20,056 bases of DNA from an uncultured Eubacterium sp. (GCA_900550135.1 URQO01000034.1:1-20056); one strand, 5' to 3'; positions 1-8,668 are shown, counted from the stretch's first letter. The notes: generated by a model not told the origin, from the sequence alone. A program made the numbers and translations.

Positions 1-311
1 TGCTAAGAATGGAATATGATGAAGCAAAAACTATGGCACACATTCGTGAGGATTCATATGAAGAAGGCGAAGCAGCAGGAAAGAAGATTGGACAGGAAAT
101 AGGAGAAAAAATAGGCCAACAGATAGGACAGGAATTAAAACTTATTGAAATCGTGTGCAAAAAGTTAAAGAAAAATAAGACGGCTGAACAGATAGCTGAT
201 GAACTGGAAGAAGATATTACAGACATAGAGAAAATATATGATGTGGCAGAAAAATTTGCACCGGATTATGACGTAAATAAAATATATGATGCAATGAAAA
301 AATTAGTATAA
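1..311 (+). CDS. Rpn/PD-(D/E)XK nuclease-transposase family protein, C-terminal part (5' end outside window)
   Basis: The reading frame is open from base 3, so the ATG at 9 is almost certainly internal and the gene begins before the window. The visible tail has the form typical of the Rpn (recombination-promoting nuclease, PDDEXK_2) family: a short acidic helix, a Gly-rich linker, then a charged helical end. The linker contains four consecutive xxIG tetrapeptides (bases 81-128), consistent with a flexible or coiled region. The catalytic PD-(D/E)XK core is not in the window, so activity cannot be judged. A second, complete member of what looks like the same family lies at 16068-16880. The family call rests on the tail style and on comparison with that copy. 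The gene ends TAA and is followed by a bidirectional terminator at 402-432. Confidence 0.6.
   Translation, partial: LRMEYDEAKTMAHIREDSYEEGEAAGKKIGQEIGEKIGQQIGQELKLIEIVCKKLKKNKTAEQIADELEEDITDIEKIYDVAEKFAPDYDVNKIYDAMKKLV
81..128 (+). repeat. in-frame 12-bp imperfect tandem repeat coding xxIG x4
   Basis: Four successive 12-base units encode KKIG, QEIG, EKIG and QQIG. The unit length is a multiple of three, so copy-number changes would keep the frame. Confidence 0.7.
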
Positions 312-401
312 GCAGATAAAAAATAGAATCAGAAGTTTACTTAGAGATAAAACTTAGGACTAATAAAATAAATAGGGAATCTCATAATATAGAGTATAAT
401 A

Positions 402-432
402 AATAAAAGCAGTTGTACCAACTGCTTTTATT
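402..432. terminator. bidirectional intrinsic terminator
   Basis: A perfect 14-bp inverted repeat (AATAAAAGCAGTTG / CAACTGCTTTTATT) encloses a 3-base loop. The A-run on one side and T-run on the other make it work in both directions. It lies between the convergent genes ending at 311 (+) and 455 (-). Confidence 0.85.
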
Positions 433-454
433 ATATGTTTGAACTAAACCACAC

Positions 455-1102
455 TTATATTTCACTATATCCATAACCATTGACCATGGCTTCCACGGCT
501 TCGCCGGCTTTGCACATCGGACAGTCGCTGTGAGTATATGCCTGATAGTTTGGAATATCCTCAGCTCTAAACAGTGCATCAATTCTGTGACCGTCAATGG
601 AATCAACAGCACTAAATATAGAAGAAATGCCCTGTAATACCCCACCGTAATATTCGATACATTCAATGCTGTTTCGAACAGTTTTGCCTGTAGTGGCAGA
701 AGCCAGTAACAAAAGAATATTCTTTCCATAAATTTCAGGTTTTAAATTGTCTCTGAAAATCATCTGACCATTTGTATTAAACTCCGGTGTGACCACATAA
801 ATAGTCTTGTGTGCATTCATTGACAAAATGCCGGCACGACTAAGTTCGCTGGCAAGAAATGCACCTATAACCTCACAACCCTCAAGACAAACAATAGTAT
901 CAATAGGTTTTCCCATAACGTTGTAATAGTCTTTCATTGCAATAGCAATACGCTCTGCTTCATTCTGGCGGGTCTTCATTGTTGTCATGTCAAGGTAATT
1001 GTTAAGATGCGAATGTGTGGAAACAAAATGTCCGGGAATCACCTTAATTGCAATATTAGGATCTTTCTTTGAGTAGTATTTAATTATTTTGTTTTTGATC
1101 AT
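455..1102 (-). CDS. phosphoribosyltransferase-fold protein (orotate PRTase-like), atypical PRPP loop
   Basis: The 215-residue protein resembles the orotate-phosphoribosyltransferase-like proteins of clostridia. The N-terminal part has the segment GHFVSTHSHLNNYLDMTTMK (residues 24-43). The centre has a PRPP-loop-like segment at residues 129-141 (hydrophobic strand, then ASATTGKT). The C-terminus has a CPMC pair (C194, C197). In active class I PRTases the loop normally starts with two acidic residues before TTGG/TTGKT. Here these are Ala-Ser, so catalysis is doubtful and a regulatory or ligand-sensing role is possible. The start is supported by AAGGAGGG about 6 bases upstream on the minus strand. 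The gene is monocistronic, with its own promoter and terminator. It is not confidently PyrE: no pyrimidine genes are nearby. Confidence 0.65.
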   Translation of the reverse strand: MIKNKIIKYYSKKDPNIAIKVIPGHFVSTHSHLNNYLDMTTMKTRQNEAERIAIAMKDYYNVMGKPIDTIVCLEGCEVIGAFLASELSRAGILSMNAHKTIYVVTPEFNTNGQMIFRDNLKPEIYGKNILLLLASATTGKTVRNSIECIEYYGGVLQGISSIFSAVDSIDGHRIDALFRAEDIPNYQAYTHSDCPMCKAGEAVEAMVNGYGYSEI

Positions 1103-1170
1103 AAAAATCCCTCCTTAAATTTAAAATGTGAACCCACAAGGTTCATGTCCGTCCGAAAAATCTTAGGTAT

Positions 1171-1199
1171 ATTATACATTTAAAAAGACAGTTTTTCAA
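1171..1199 (-). promoter_or_regulatory. sigma-A type promoter for the PRTase-like gene
   Basis: On the minus strand TTGAAA (1199-1194) is followed by exactly 17 bases and then TATAAT (1176-1171). The predicted transcript start is near 1164, giving a leader of about 60 bases. The leader carries a 6-bp hairpin at 1129-1145 (TGAACC/GGTTCA). Confidence 0.75.
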
Positions 1200-1229
1200 C
1201 GAAAAAAACAATAAACTATGTCGTTTGAA

Positions 1230-1258
1230 TTGATTTTTATACTATTTTTATGTAAAAT
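1230..1258 (+). promoter_or_regulatory. candidate sigma-A promoter for gatC
   Basis: TTGATT (1230-1235), a 17-base spacer and TAAAAT (1253-1258) lie about 50 bases upstream of the gatC start. They sit back to back with the divergent minus-strand promoter at 1171-1199. Confidence 0.5.
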
Positions 1259-1309
1259 GAAATCTATATGTGAAAATGCATTAGTATGCACAAATAAAAG
1301 GAGGTCAAT

Positions 1310-1603
1310 ATGGCTAACGTTATTTCAGACGAGACAATAGAATATGTTGGTATTTTGGCAAAACTTGAGTTATCTGACCAGGAAAAAGAAGATGCAAAAA
1401 AAGATATGGGAAAGATGCTTGATTATATCGACAAATTAAATGAACTTGATACTAGTGGTGTGGAACCGATGAGTCACGTATTTCCGGTAAACAATGTATT
1501 CCGTGAAGATGTTGTTACAAATGGTGATGACAGAGAAAATATATTAAAGAATGCACCGGAAGAAAAAGATGGAGCATTTGTAGTACCAAAAACATTTGAT
1601 TAA
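1310..1603 (+). CDS. gatC: Asp/Glu-tRNA(Asn/Gln) amidotransferase subunit C
   Basis: GatC is the small (97 residues here, usual about 95-100) stabilising subunit of GatCAB. That complex converts misacylated Glu-tRNA(Gln) and/or Asp-tRNA(Asn) to the amidated forms in the cytoplasm. The N-terminal segment (SDETIEYVGILAKLELSDQE) is family-typical, as are the central MLDYIDKLNELDTSGVEPMSH and the C-terminal FREDVV...APEEKDGAFVVPKTFD. The start is set by AAGGAGGT at 1298-1305. It precedes gatA and gatB as in other Firmicutes, but a 166-base spacer with a hairpin separates it from gatA. Confidence 0.95.
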   Translation: MANVISDETIEYVGILAKLELSDQEKEDAKKDMGKMLDYIDKLNELDTSGVEPMSHVFPVNNVFREDVVTNGDDRENILKNAPEEKDGAFVVPKTFD

Positions 1604-1635
1604 ATCAGAAATTGAATGTTTTGATATTCTGATTT
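1602..1635 (+). other. hairpin between gatC and gatA (possible attenuator or processing site)
   Basis: A perfect 9-bp inverted repeat (AAATCAGAA 1602-1610 / TTCTGATTT 1627-1635) has a 16-base loop and starts inside the gatC stop codon. Only a short T-run follows, so strong termination is unlikely. The rest of the 166-base spacer is AT-rich. It contains a TATAAT at 1726-1731 without a convincing -35 box. Confidence 0.4.
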
Positions 1636-1769
1636 TATAAGGAAAGAGTATTTTAAGTTTTCCTGAAATTATAGATGATTAGTTTTATACAAAAGAAAAA
1701 ATATAACTATGAATATAAATGATTGTATAATAGGAAAAGTTCAATTATAGATTATCGAAAGGAACAAGT

Positions 1770-3242
1770 ATGAGTTTAATGAATCTTACAGCTGTGGAAC
1801 TTGGCAAAAAGATTAAGGCCGGCGAAGTAAAAGTAAAAGATGCCGTTCTTGATGCATTTGCCCAGATTGAAACAGTGGAAAATGACATAAATAGTTACGT
1901 TACAGTAATTGACAAAGAAGAAGTTCTCAAAAAAGCAGAAGAGATACAGGCGAAAATTGACGCAGGTGAACTTACAGGACCCCTTGCAGGTGTACCTGTT
2001 GCAATTAAAGACAACATGTGTACAAAGGATGTTTTAACAACATGTAGTTCAAAAATTCTTGAAAACTTCCATCCAACATATACAGCAGAGGCTGTTGTAA
2101 ATTTGGAAAAGGCAGGAGCTATTATTATTGGAAAAACAAACATGGATGAATTTGCCATGGGAAGTACAACAGAAACTTCTCACTATGGTGTAACAAAGAA
2201 TCCTTGGAATAATGAACATGTACCTGGTGGTTCGTCAGGTGGTAGCTGTGCAGCAGTTGCAGCAGAAGAGTGCTCATATGCCCTTGGTTCAGATACAGGT
2301 GGATCAATTAGGCAGCCAAGCTCATTTTGTGGTGTAACAGGTATCAAGCCAACATACGGTACTGTATCAAGATACGGACTTATTGCTTATGGTTCATCAT
2401 TAGATCAGATTGGACCTGTTGCAAAGGATGTTACAGACTGTGCAACGATTTTAGAGACAATAGCAGGCTATGACCCAAAAGATTCTACATCAGTAAAAAG
2501 AGAATCATATGATTTTACAGGTGCTTTGGTAGATGATGTTAAAGGCTTAAAGATTGGTATTCCAAAGGGATATTTTGGAGAAGGTTTAGACAGTGAAGTA
2601 AAAGAAGCCATTCTTAAGGGTGTAGATATTCTTAAAGAAAAAGGAGCAGTTGTTGAAGAGTTTGATCTTGATTTAATAGATTATGCAATTCCTGCTTATT
2701 ACGTTATAGCAGCAGCAGAGGCAAGTTCAAACCTTGCAAGATTTGACGGAGTAAAATATGGTTATCGTACACCTGAATATGAAGGTTTACATAATATGTA
2801 CAAAAAAACACGTTCAGAAGGATTTGGAGCGGAAGTTAAGAGACGTATTATGTTAGGTTCTTTTGTGTTAAGTTCAGGTTATTATGATGCATATTACTTA
2901 AAAGCGTTAAGAACAAAGGCGTTAATTAAAAAGGCATTTGATGAAGCTTTTGCAAAATATGATGTTATTATTGGACCGGCAGCTCCAACTACAGCACCAA
3001 GACTTGGTGATAGCTTATCAGATCCAATTCAGATGTATTTAGGAGATATTTACACAATTTCAGTAAACCTGGCAGGACTTCCTGGAATTAGCGTTCCTTG
3101 TGGAACAGACAGCAAGGGACTGCCAATAGGAATGCAGATTATTGGAGATTGTTTTAAAGAAAATAATATTATCAGAGCAGCGTATGCATTTGAGCAGTCA
3201 AGAGACTATGAAAGATGTGAAGTTGCAAAGAACAGAGATTAG
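1770..3242 (+). CDS. gatA: Asp/Glu-tRNA(Asn/Gln) amidotransferase subunit A (glutaminase)
   Basis: GatA is the amidase-signature subunit that hydrolyses glutamine and feeds ammonia to GatB. At 490 residues it has the usual length. The Ser-cisSer-Lys triad is intact: K80 in VAIKDNM, S155 in the GGSSGG loop and S179 in GSDTGGSIRQP. These sit one residue later than K79/S154/S178 of S. aureus GatA. The start at 1770 has an AAAGGA site at 1758-1763. The gene is closely followed by gatB (11-base gap), so the two are surely co-transcribed. Confidence 0.97.
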   Translation: MSLMNLTAVELGKKIKAGEVKVKDAVLDAFAQIETVENDINSYVTVIDKEEVLKKAEEIQAKIDAGELTGPLAGVPVAIKDNMCTKDVLTTCSSKILENFHPTYTAEAVVNLEKAGAIIIGKTNMDEFAMGSTTETSHYGVTKNPWNNEHVPGGSSGGSCAAVAAEECSYALGSDTGGSIRQPSSFCGVTGIKPTYGTVSRYGLIAYGSSLDQIGPVAKDVTDCATILETIAGYDPKDSTSVKRESYDFTGALVDDVKGLKIGIPKGYFGEGLDSEVKEAILKGVDILKEKGAVVEEFDLDLIDYAIPAYYVIAAAEASSNLARFDGVKYGYRTPEYEGLHNMYKKTRSEGFGAEVKRRIMLGSFVLSSGYYDAYYLKALRTKALIKKAFDEAFAKYDVIIGPAAPTTAPRLGDSLSDPIQMYLGDIYTISVNLAGLPGISVPCGTDSKGLPIGMQIIGDCFKENNIIRAAYAFEQSRDYERCEVAKNRD

Positions 3243-3253
3243 GAGGAGCAGCA

Positions 3254-4687
3254 ATGGAGAAAGCATACGAAACAGTCATTGGACTTGAAGTTCATGTGGA
3301 ATTGGCAACAAAAACAAAAATATTCTGCTCCTGCTCAACAGAGTTTGGTGGAGCACCAAATACTCATACATGTCCTGTTTGTACAGGTATGCCCGGTTCA
3401 CTTCCTGTTTTAAATAAGCAGGTTGTTGAATATGCAATGGCAGTTGGACTTGCTACAAACTGTGACATTACAAGAAACGGAAAGTTTGACAGAAAGAATT
3501 ATTTCTATCCTGACAACCCACAGAACTATCAGATTTCGCAGTTGTATAAGCCTATTTGTACTAACGGATATGTTGAAATCAAAGGTGATGACGGTGAAAC
3601 AAAGCAGGTAAGAATTCATGAAATTCATATGGAAGAGGATGCAGGAAAGTTGGTACACGACGACTTTTACGATTGTTCATTGGTGGATTTAAACCGTTCA
3701 GGTGTTCCACTTATTGAAATTGTATCAGAACCTGACATGAGAAGTGCTGACGAGGTAGTAGCATACCTTGAAAAATTGCGTATGATTATTCAGTATCTTG
3801 GAGCTTCAGACTGCAAGCTTAACGAAGGATCAATGAGAGCTGATGTAAACCTTTCAGTAAGAGAAGTTGGCGCAAGTGAGTTTGGTACAAGAACAGAAAT
3901 GAAGAACCTTAACTCATTTAAGGCAATTGCCCGTGCCATTGAAAATGAAAGAGAAAGACAGATTGATTTAATAGAAGCAGGCAAGGAAGTAGTTCAGGAA
4001 ACAAGACGTTGGGATGATACAAAAGAGTATTCTTATGCAATGCGTTCCAAAGAAGATGCACAGGATTACAGATATTTCCCTGACCCTGATTTGGTACCTG
4101 TTATAATCAGTGAAGAGTGGTTACAGGAAGTAAAATCGCGAGAGCCTGAATTTAGAGACGAAAAGATGGCAAGATACATTGAAGAATTTGAACTTCCTGA
4201 ATATGATGCAGATATTATTACACAGTATAAGCCTTTGGCAGATTTATTTGAGGACACAGTTGCTCTTGGAAATAAACCAAAAGAAGTAAGTAACTGGATT
4301 ATGGGTGAGACAATGAGACTTTGTAAGGAAGAATCTATTGACCCTGATCAGATTAAGTTCTCAGCAGAGAATCTTTCAAAATTAATTAAATTAATTGAAG
4401 ACAGCGTAATTAACCGTGGGGCTGCAAAAGAAATATTTGAGGAAATGTTTAAGTCAGACATTGATCCTGAAAAATATGTAGAAGAACATGGCATGAAGCA
4501 GGATAATGATGAAGATGCTTTACGAGAGATTGTTAAAAAAGTAATCGAAGAAAATCCTAAAGCAGTAGAAGATGTACGTTCAGGAAAAGGCAAAGCTATT
4601 GGAGCTTTAGTTGGACAGACAATGAAAGCAACACAGGGTAAAGCAAATCCTGGTGTTGTAAACAAGTTATTAAAGGAACTTATTTAG
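3254..4687 (+). CDS. gatB: Asp/Glu-tRNA(Asn/Gln) amidotransferase subunit B
   Basis: GatB binds the mischarged tRNA, phosphorylates the acyl group with ATP and transamidates it. Its 477 residues show the family order: an N-terminal catalytic domain opening with YETVIGLEVHVEL, a CxC...CxxC zinc-type set (C25, C27, C40, C43), RSGVPLIEIVSEPDMRS in the middle, and a helical YqeY-like C-terminal tRNA-binding domain ending GKANPGVVNKLLKEL. An AGGAGGA site overlaps the short gap after gatA. purF follows 56 bases later with no terminator between, so the gat and pur genes may be read together. Confidence 0.97.
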   Translation: MEKAYETVIGLEVHVELATKTKIFCSCSTEFGGAPNTHTCPVCTGMPGSLPVLNKQVVEYAMAVGLATNCDITRNGKFDRKNYFYPDNPQNYQISQLYKPICTNGYVEIKGDDGETKQVRIHEIHMEEDAGKLVHDDFYDCSLVDLNRSGVPLIEIVSEPDMRSADEVVAYLEKLRMIIQYLGASDCKLNEGSMRADVNLSVREVGASEFGTRTEMKNLNSFKAIARAIENERERQIDLIEAGKEVVQETRRWDDTKEYSYAMRSKEDAQDYRYFPDPDLVPVIISEEWLQEVKSREPEFRDEKMARYIEEFELPEYDADIITQYKPLADLFEDTVALGNKPKEVSNWIMGETMRLCKEESIDPDQIKFSAENLSKLIKLIEDSVINRGAAKEIFEEMFKSDIDPEKYVEEHGMKQDNDEDALREIVKKVIEENPKAVEDVRSGKGKAIGALVGQTMKATQGKANPGVVNKLLKELI

Positions 4688-4743
4688 TAAAATAAAGTAA
4701 TACAGTGTCAGAAAGAGAAAATTTATTTTCAAGGGAGATTATA

Positions 4744-6186
4744 ATGAATCAGAGAGATGTAAGTATGAGTTGGGAACCGGATGCATTACATGAGGAGTGT
4801 GGCGTTTTTGGTATGTATGACTTTGATGGCAATGATGTAGCTTCGTCCATATACTATGGTCTGTTTGCATTACAACACAGAGGTCAGGAAAGTTGTGGTA
4901 TAGCAGTATCAGATACTTTTGGACCTAGAAAAGTTGATATGTACAAAGGTATGGGACTGGTCAATGAAGTATTTGATCAGGAAAAAATCCAAAGCCTTAA
5001 AGGAAATATTGGTGTAGGACATGTTAGATATTCTACAGCAGGTGACAGTGTTATTAGCAATGCACAGCCTTTGGTTATTAATTATGTAAAAGGTACGTTG
5101 ATGATGGCACATAACGGAAATTTAATTAATGCAAATGAACTTAGAGATGAATTGGCATATACAGGTGCTATTTTCCAGACAACAATAGATTCAGAGGTTA
5201 TTGCCTATCTTGTTGCAAGAGAAAGAATCCAAAGCAAAACAGCTGAGGAAGCAGTAGTAAAGGCCATGAAAAAATTAAGAGGTGCATACTCTTTGGTAGT
5301 TTCAAGCCCAAGAAAGTTAATTGGTGCAAGGGACCCATATGGTTTCAAACCACTGTGCATAGGAAAAAGAGACAATGCTTATATTTTGGCATCTGAATCA
5401 TGCGCTCTTGATACAATAGATGCAGAATTTGTCAGAGATGTTGAGCCTGGTGAGGTTGTTACAATAGATGCAAATGGTATCAAATCTGACAAAACATTGT
5501 GCATGAAGCCGGAAGAACAGGCAAGATGTATATTTGAATACATTTATTTTGCAAGACCTGACAGTTATTTTGATGGAGTCAGTGTATACGATTCAAGAAT
5601 TATGGCTGGAAAGTTTTTGGCAATGGATAGTCCGGTTGATGCAGACATCGTTGTAGGTGTGCCGGAATCAGGTAACGTTGCAGCTATGGGATATGCAATG
5701 CAGTCAGGAATACCTTATGGAACTGCATTTGTAAAAAACAGTTATGTTGGAAGAACATTTATTAAACCACAGCAAAAGAGCCGTGAATCAAGTGTTCGTG
5801 TAAAACTTAATGTATTAAAAGAAGTAGTAAAAGGTAAGAGAGTTATTATGATTGATGACTCTATTGTACGTGGAACTACAAGTGATAGAATTGTACAGAT
5901 GGTAAGAGAAGCAGGTGCTACAGAAGTACATATGCGTATTAGTTCTCCACCATTTATCAGTGAATGTTATTTTGGAACTGATATTCCTTCAAAGGAACAG
6001 TTAATAGCTCACAATAGAACAGTTGAAGAAATCAACGACGTTATTGGTGCTGATTCTTTAGGATATCTTAAGGTAGAACGTTTAAAGGAACTTTCACGTG
6101 GACAGGAAATCTGTATGGGATGTTTTACAGGAGAATATCCACTTGAGCCACCTAAGGAAGATATTCGTGGAGAATATAAGAAATAA
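4744..6186 (+). CDS. purF: amidophosphoribosyltransferase (glutamine PRPP amidotransferase)
   Basis: PurF catalyses the first committed purine step: PRPP plus glutamine to 5-phosphoribosylamine. With the ATG at 4744 the protein has 480 residues. An in-frame GTG at 4705 would add 13 residues but lacks a good ribosome site, whereas AAGGGAG (4731-4737) fits 4744. A propeptide of 18 residues precedes the nucleophile C19 in EECGVFG; cleavage would expose it. The PRPP motif VIMIDDSIVRGTTS is at 367-380. Four cysteines (C262, C408, C457, C460) match the [4Fe-4S] ligands of the B. subtilis-type enzyme, implying an oxygen-sensitive form suited to an anaerobe. purB and purC follow. Confidence 0.97.
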   Translation: MNQRDVSMSWEPDALHEECGVFGMYDFDGNDVASSIYYGLFALQHRGQESCGIAVSDTFGPRKVDMYKGMGLVNEVFDQEKIQSLKGNIGVGHVRYSTAGDSVISNAQPLVINYVKGTLMMAHNGNLINANELRDELAYTGAIFQTTIDSEVIAYLVARERIQSKTAEEAVVKAMKKLRGAYSLVVSSPRKLIGARDPYGFKPLCIGKRDNAYILASESCALDTIDAEFVRDVEPGEVVTIDANGIKSDKTLCMKPEEQARCIFEYIYFARPDSYFDGVSVYDSRIMAGKFLAMDSPVDADIVVGVPESGNVAAMGYAMQSGIPYGTAFVKNSYVGRTFIKPQQKSRESSVRVKLNVLKEVVKGKRVIMIDDSIVRGTTSDRIVQMVREAGATEVHMRISSPPFISECYFGTDIPSKEQLIAHNRTVEEINDVIGADSLGYLKVERLKELSRGQEICMGCFTGEYPLEPPKEDIRGEYKK

Positions 6187-6231
6187 AGTAATTAGGTAAG
6201 AACATTTATAAATGAGAAGTTGTTTTCGATA

Positions 6232-6309
6232 TTACCAAAAGATTGGTAAACAACATTGATTGTTAATGGCAATGAAAATTGCAAACAAAATTTAATGATA
6301 TATTCATTA
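6232..6309 (+). other. run of small inverted repeats between purF and purB
   Basis: Consecutive short hairpins can be drawn: TTACCAA-AAGA-TTGGTAA (6232-6249), GCAAT-GAAA-ATTGC with a GNRA loop (6269-6282) and TAATGA-TATAT-TCATTA (6293-6309). A weaker 5-bp stem (6249-6264) overlaps the first. No long T-run follows. The 175-base spacer is otherwise AT-rich without a convincing promoter. Confidence 0.35.
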
Positions 6310-6361
6310 GCTATTAAAGAAATTTAATATACAAACTATTTAAAAATCAAGGAGGTTTTTT

Positions 6362-7792
6362 ATGAACGACAGATACAACAGCCCGTTGTCAGAAAGATAT
6401 GCAAGTAAGGAAATGCAGTACATTTTCTCACCTGACATGAAGTTTAAAACATGGAGAAAATTGTGGATTGCCCTTGCAGAGTCAGAGATGGAACTTGGAC
6501 TTAACATTACTCAGGAACAGATTGATGAATTAAAAGCTCATGCTGAAGACATCAATTATGATGTTGCAAAGGAAAGAGAAAAACTGGTTCGTCATGATGT
6601 AATGTCACATGTTTATGCTTACGGACAGCAGTGCCCGAAGGCAAAAGGAATCATCCACCTTGGAGCAACATCATGTTATGTTGGTGACAATACTGACATT
6701 ATTATTATGACAGAAGGACTTAAGTTAGTTCGTAAGAAATTAATTAACGTTATAAATGAACTTGCAAAGTTTGCTGACAAATACAAATCACAGCCAACTT
6801 TAGCATTTACACATTTCCAGCCTGCTCAGCCTACAACAGTAGGAAAGAGAGCAACATTATGGCTTATGGAACTTAAATTAGATTTAGATGATTTAGATTA
6901 TGTATTAGATAACATGATGCTTCTTGGAAGCAAGGGAACTACAGGAACACAGGCCAGCTTCCTTGAACTTTTCGAAGGAGACCATGCAAAAATCAAAGAA
7001 CTTGAAAAGAAAATTGCAGATAAAATGGGATTTGACAAGTGCTTTCCTGTATCAGGTCAGACATATTCAAGAAAGATGGATACAAGAGTGCTTAACATTT
7101 TAGCAGGCATTGCAGCAAGTGCACATAAATTCTCAAATGATATCAGATTATTACAGCATTTAAAAGAAATTGAAGAACCATTTGAAAAGAACCAGATTGG
7201 TTCATCAGCAATGGCTTACAAGAGAAACCCAATGAGAAGTGAAAGAATTGCATCACTTGCGAATTATGTAATGGTTACAGCATTAAACCCGGCTATTACA
7301 TCAGCTACACAGTGGTTTGAAAGAACATTAGATGATTCAGCAAATAAGAGACTTAGTGTGCCTGAATCATTCCTTGCAATTGATGGAATTTTAGATTTAT
7401 ATCTTAACGTAGTAGACGGACTTGTTGTATACGACAAGGTTATTGAAAAGAGACTTATGAGTGAACTTCCATTTATGGCAACAGAAAATATTATGATGGA
7501 TGCTGTAAAAGCCGGTGGAGACAGACAGGAATTACATGAAAAGATTCGTGAACTTTCAATGGAAGCAGGAGCAAACGTTAAGCAGAAAGGTCTTGATAAC
7601 AACTTACTTGAACTTATTGCAAACGACGATGCCTTCAATATGTCACTTGAAGACCTTCAGAAAACAATGGATCCAAGCAAGTATGTAGGACGTTCACCTG
7701 AACAGGTAGATGAGTTCTTAGCAGAAGAAATAAAGCCAATCTTAGATGCCAACAAAGACATCTTAGGCTTAAGCGCAGAAATAAACGTGTAA
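6362..7792 (+). CDS. purB: adenylosuccinate lyase
   Basis: PurB acts twice in purine synthesis: SAICAR to AICAR, and adenylosuccinate to AMP, releasing fumarate each time. The 476-residue protein belongs to the fumarase/aspartase superfamily. The N-terminal NSPLSERYASKEMQYIFSPD is family-typical. HLGATSCYVGDNTD carries the substrate-binding TS, THFQPAQPTTVGKR holds the conserved His, and the signature loop GSSAMAYKRNP at about residues 280-290 carries the catalytic Ser. An AAGGAGG site precedes the start. purC follows after 15 bases, so purB and purC are co-transcribed. Confidence 0.96.
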   Translation: MNDRYNSPLSERYASKEMQYIFSPDMKFKTWRKLWIALAESEMELGLNITQEQIDELKAHAEDINYDVAKEREKLVRHDVMSHVYAYGQQCPKAKGIIHLGATSCYVGDNTDIIIMTEGLKLVRKKLINVINELAKFADKYKSQPTLAFTHFQPAQPTTVGKRATLWLMELKLDLDDLDYVLDNMMLLGSKGTTGTQASFLELFEGDHAKIKELEKKIADKMGFDKCFPVSGQTYSRKMDTRVLNILAGIAASAHKFSNDIRLLQHLKEIEEPFEKNQIGSSAMAYKRNPMRSERIASLANYVMVTALNPAITSATQWFERTLDDSANKRLSVPESFLAIDGILDLYLNVVDGLVVYDKVIEKRLMSELPFMATENIMMDAVKAGGDRQELHEKIRELSMEAGANVKQKGLDNNLLELIANDDAFNMSLEDLQKTMDPSKYVGRSPEQVDEFLAEEIKPILDANKDILGLSAEINV

Positions 7793-7807
7793 AGGAGAGG
7801 ATACAAA

Positions 7808-8668
7808 ATGAAGCCAATTAAAGAAGGAAAAGTAAGAGAAATCTATGACAATGGAGACAGCTTAATTATGGTAGCAACAGACAGAATCAGCTGTTTCGAT
7901 GTAATCTTAAAAAATGTAATTGCAAAAAAAGGAACAGTACTTACACAGATGTCAAAATTCTGGTTTGATATGACAGAAGACATTGTTCCAAACCATATGA
8001 TTTCAGTAGATGTAAATGATATGCCTGAATATTTCAGACAGCCACAGTTTGATGGCAACAGCATGATGTGTAAGAAACTTGAAATGCTTCCAATCGAATG
8101 TATTGTTCGTGGATACATTACAGGTAGTGGTTGGGCAAGTTATCAGGAAAACGGAACAGTTTGTGGAATTAAGCTTCCTGAAGGATTAAAAGAATCAGAC
8201 AAACTTCCTGAACCAATTTACACACCTTCAACAAAAGCTGAAATTGGTGATCATGATGAAAATATTTCATACGAACAAAGTGTTGAAGTATTGGAAAAAC
8301 AGTTTCCGGGAAAAGGTGAAGAATATGCTTCAAAGCTTAAAGAATACACAATTGCTCTTTACAAAAAATGTGCAGATTATGCATTAGAGCATGGAATTAT
8401 TATTGCAGATACAAAGTTTGAGTTTGGTCTTGATGAAAATGGCAACATTGTTATAGGTGATGAAATGCTTACACCTGATAGCTCAAGATTTTGGCCTGCA
8501 GATGGTTATGAACCAGGACATGGTCAGCCATCATTTGACAAGCAGTATGCAAGAGACTGGTTAAAGAACAATGAACATGACTGGAAATTGCCAAAGGAAG
8601 TAGAAGACAAGACTATTGCAAACTATCTTGAAGGTTATGAAAAATTAACAGGAAAGAAACTTGTATAA
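7808..8668 (+). CDS. purC: phosphoribosylaminoimidazole-succinocarboxamide synthase (SAICAR synthetase)
   Basis: PurC joins CAIR and aspartate with ATP to give SAICAR, the substrate of the PurB encoded just upstream. Family features include the opening KEGKVREIY, VATDRISCFDVIL, the IECIVRGYITGSGW strand, and IIADTKFEFGLDENGNIVIGDEMLTPDSSRFW near residues 198-229, which carries the acidic metal-binding residues. At 286 residues it is the longer form of the family rather than the about 240-residue Bacillus form. AGGAGAGG lies in the 15-base gap after purB. No strong terminator follows, only AT-rich inverted repeats. Confidence 0.96.
   Translation: MKPIKEGKVREIYDNGDSLIMVATDRISCFDVILKNVIAKKGTVLTQMSKFWFDMTEDIVPNHMISVDVNDMPEYFRQPQFDGNSMMCKKLEMLPIECIVRGYITGSGWASYQENGTVCGIKLPEGLKESDKLPEPIYTPSTKAEIGDHDENISYEQSVEVLEKQFPGKGEEYASKLKEYTIALYKKCADYALEHGIIIADTKFEFGLDENGNIVIGDEMLTPDSSRFWPADGYEPGHGQPSFDKQYARDWLKNNEHDWKLPKEVEDKTIANYLEGYEKLTGKKLV

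Noticed and set aside
382..729. 115-residue minus-strand frame
   Set aside because: It is a shadow of the PRTase-like gene, runs through the terminator, and has no family features.
4705..4743. GTG start 13 codons upstream for purF
   Set aside because: No ribosome site at suitable spacing; AAGGGAG directly serves the ATG at 4744, which gives a propeptide nearer the usual length.
7264..7638. 124-residue minus-strand frame inside purB
   Set aside because: Ser-rich antisense shadow of a well-conserved coding region, with no ribosome site.
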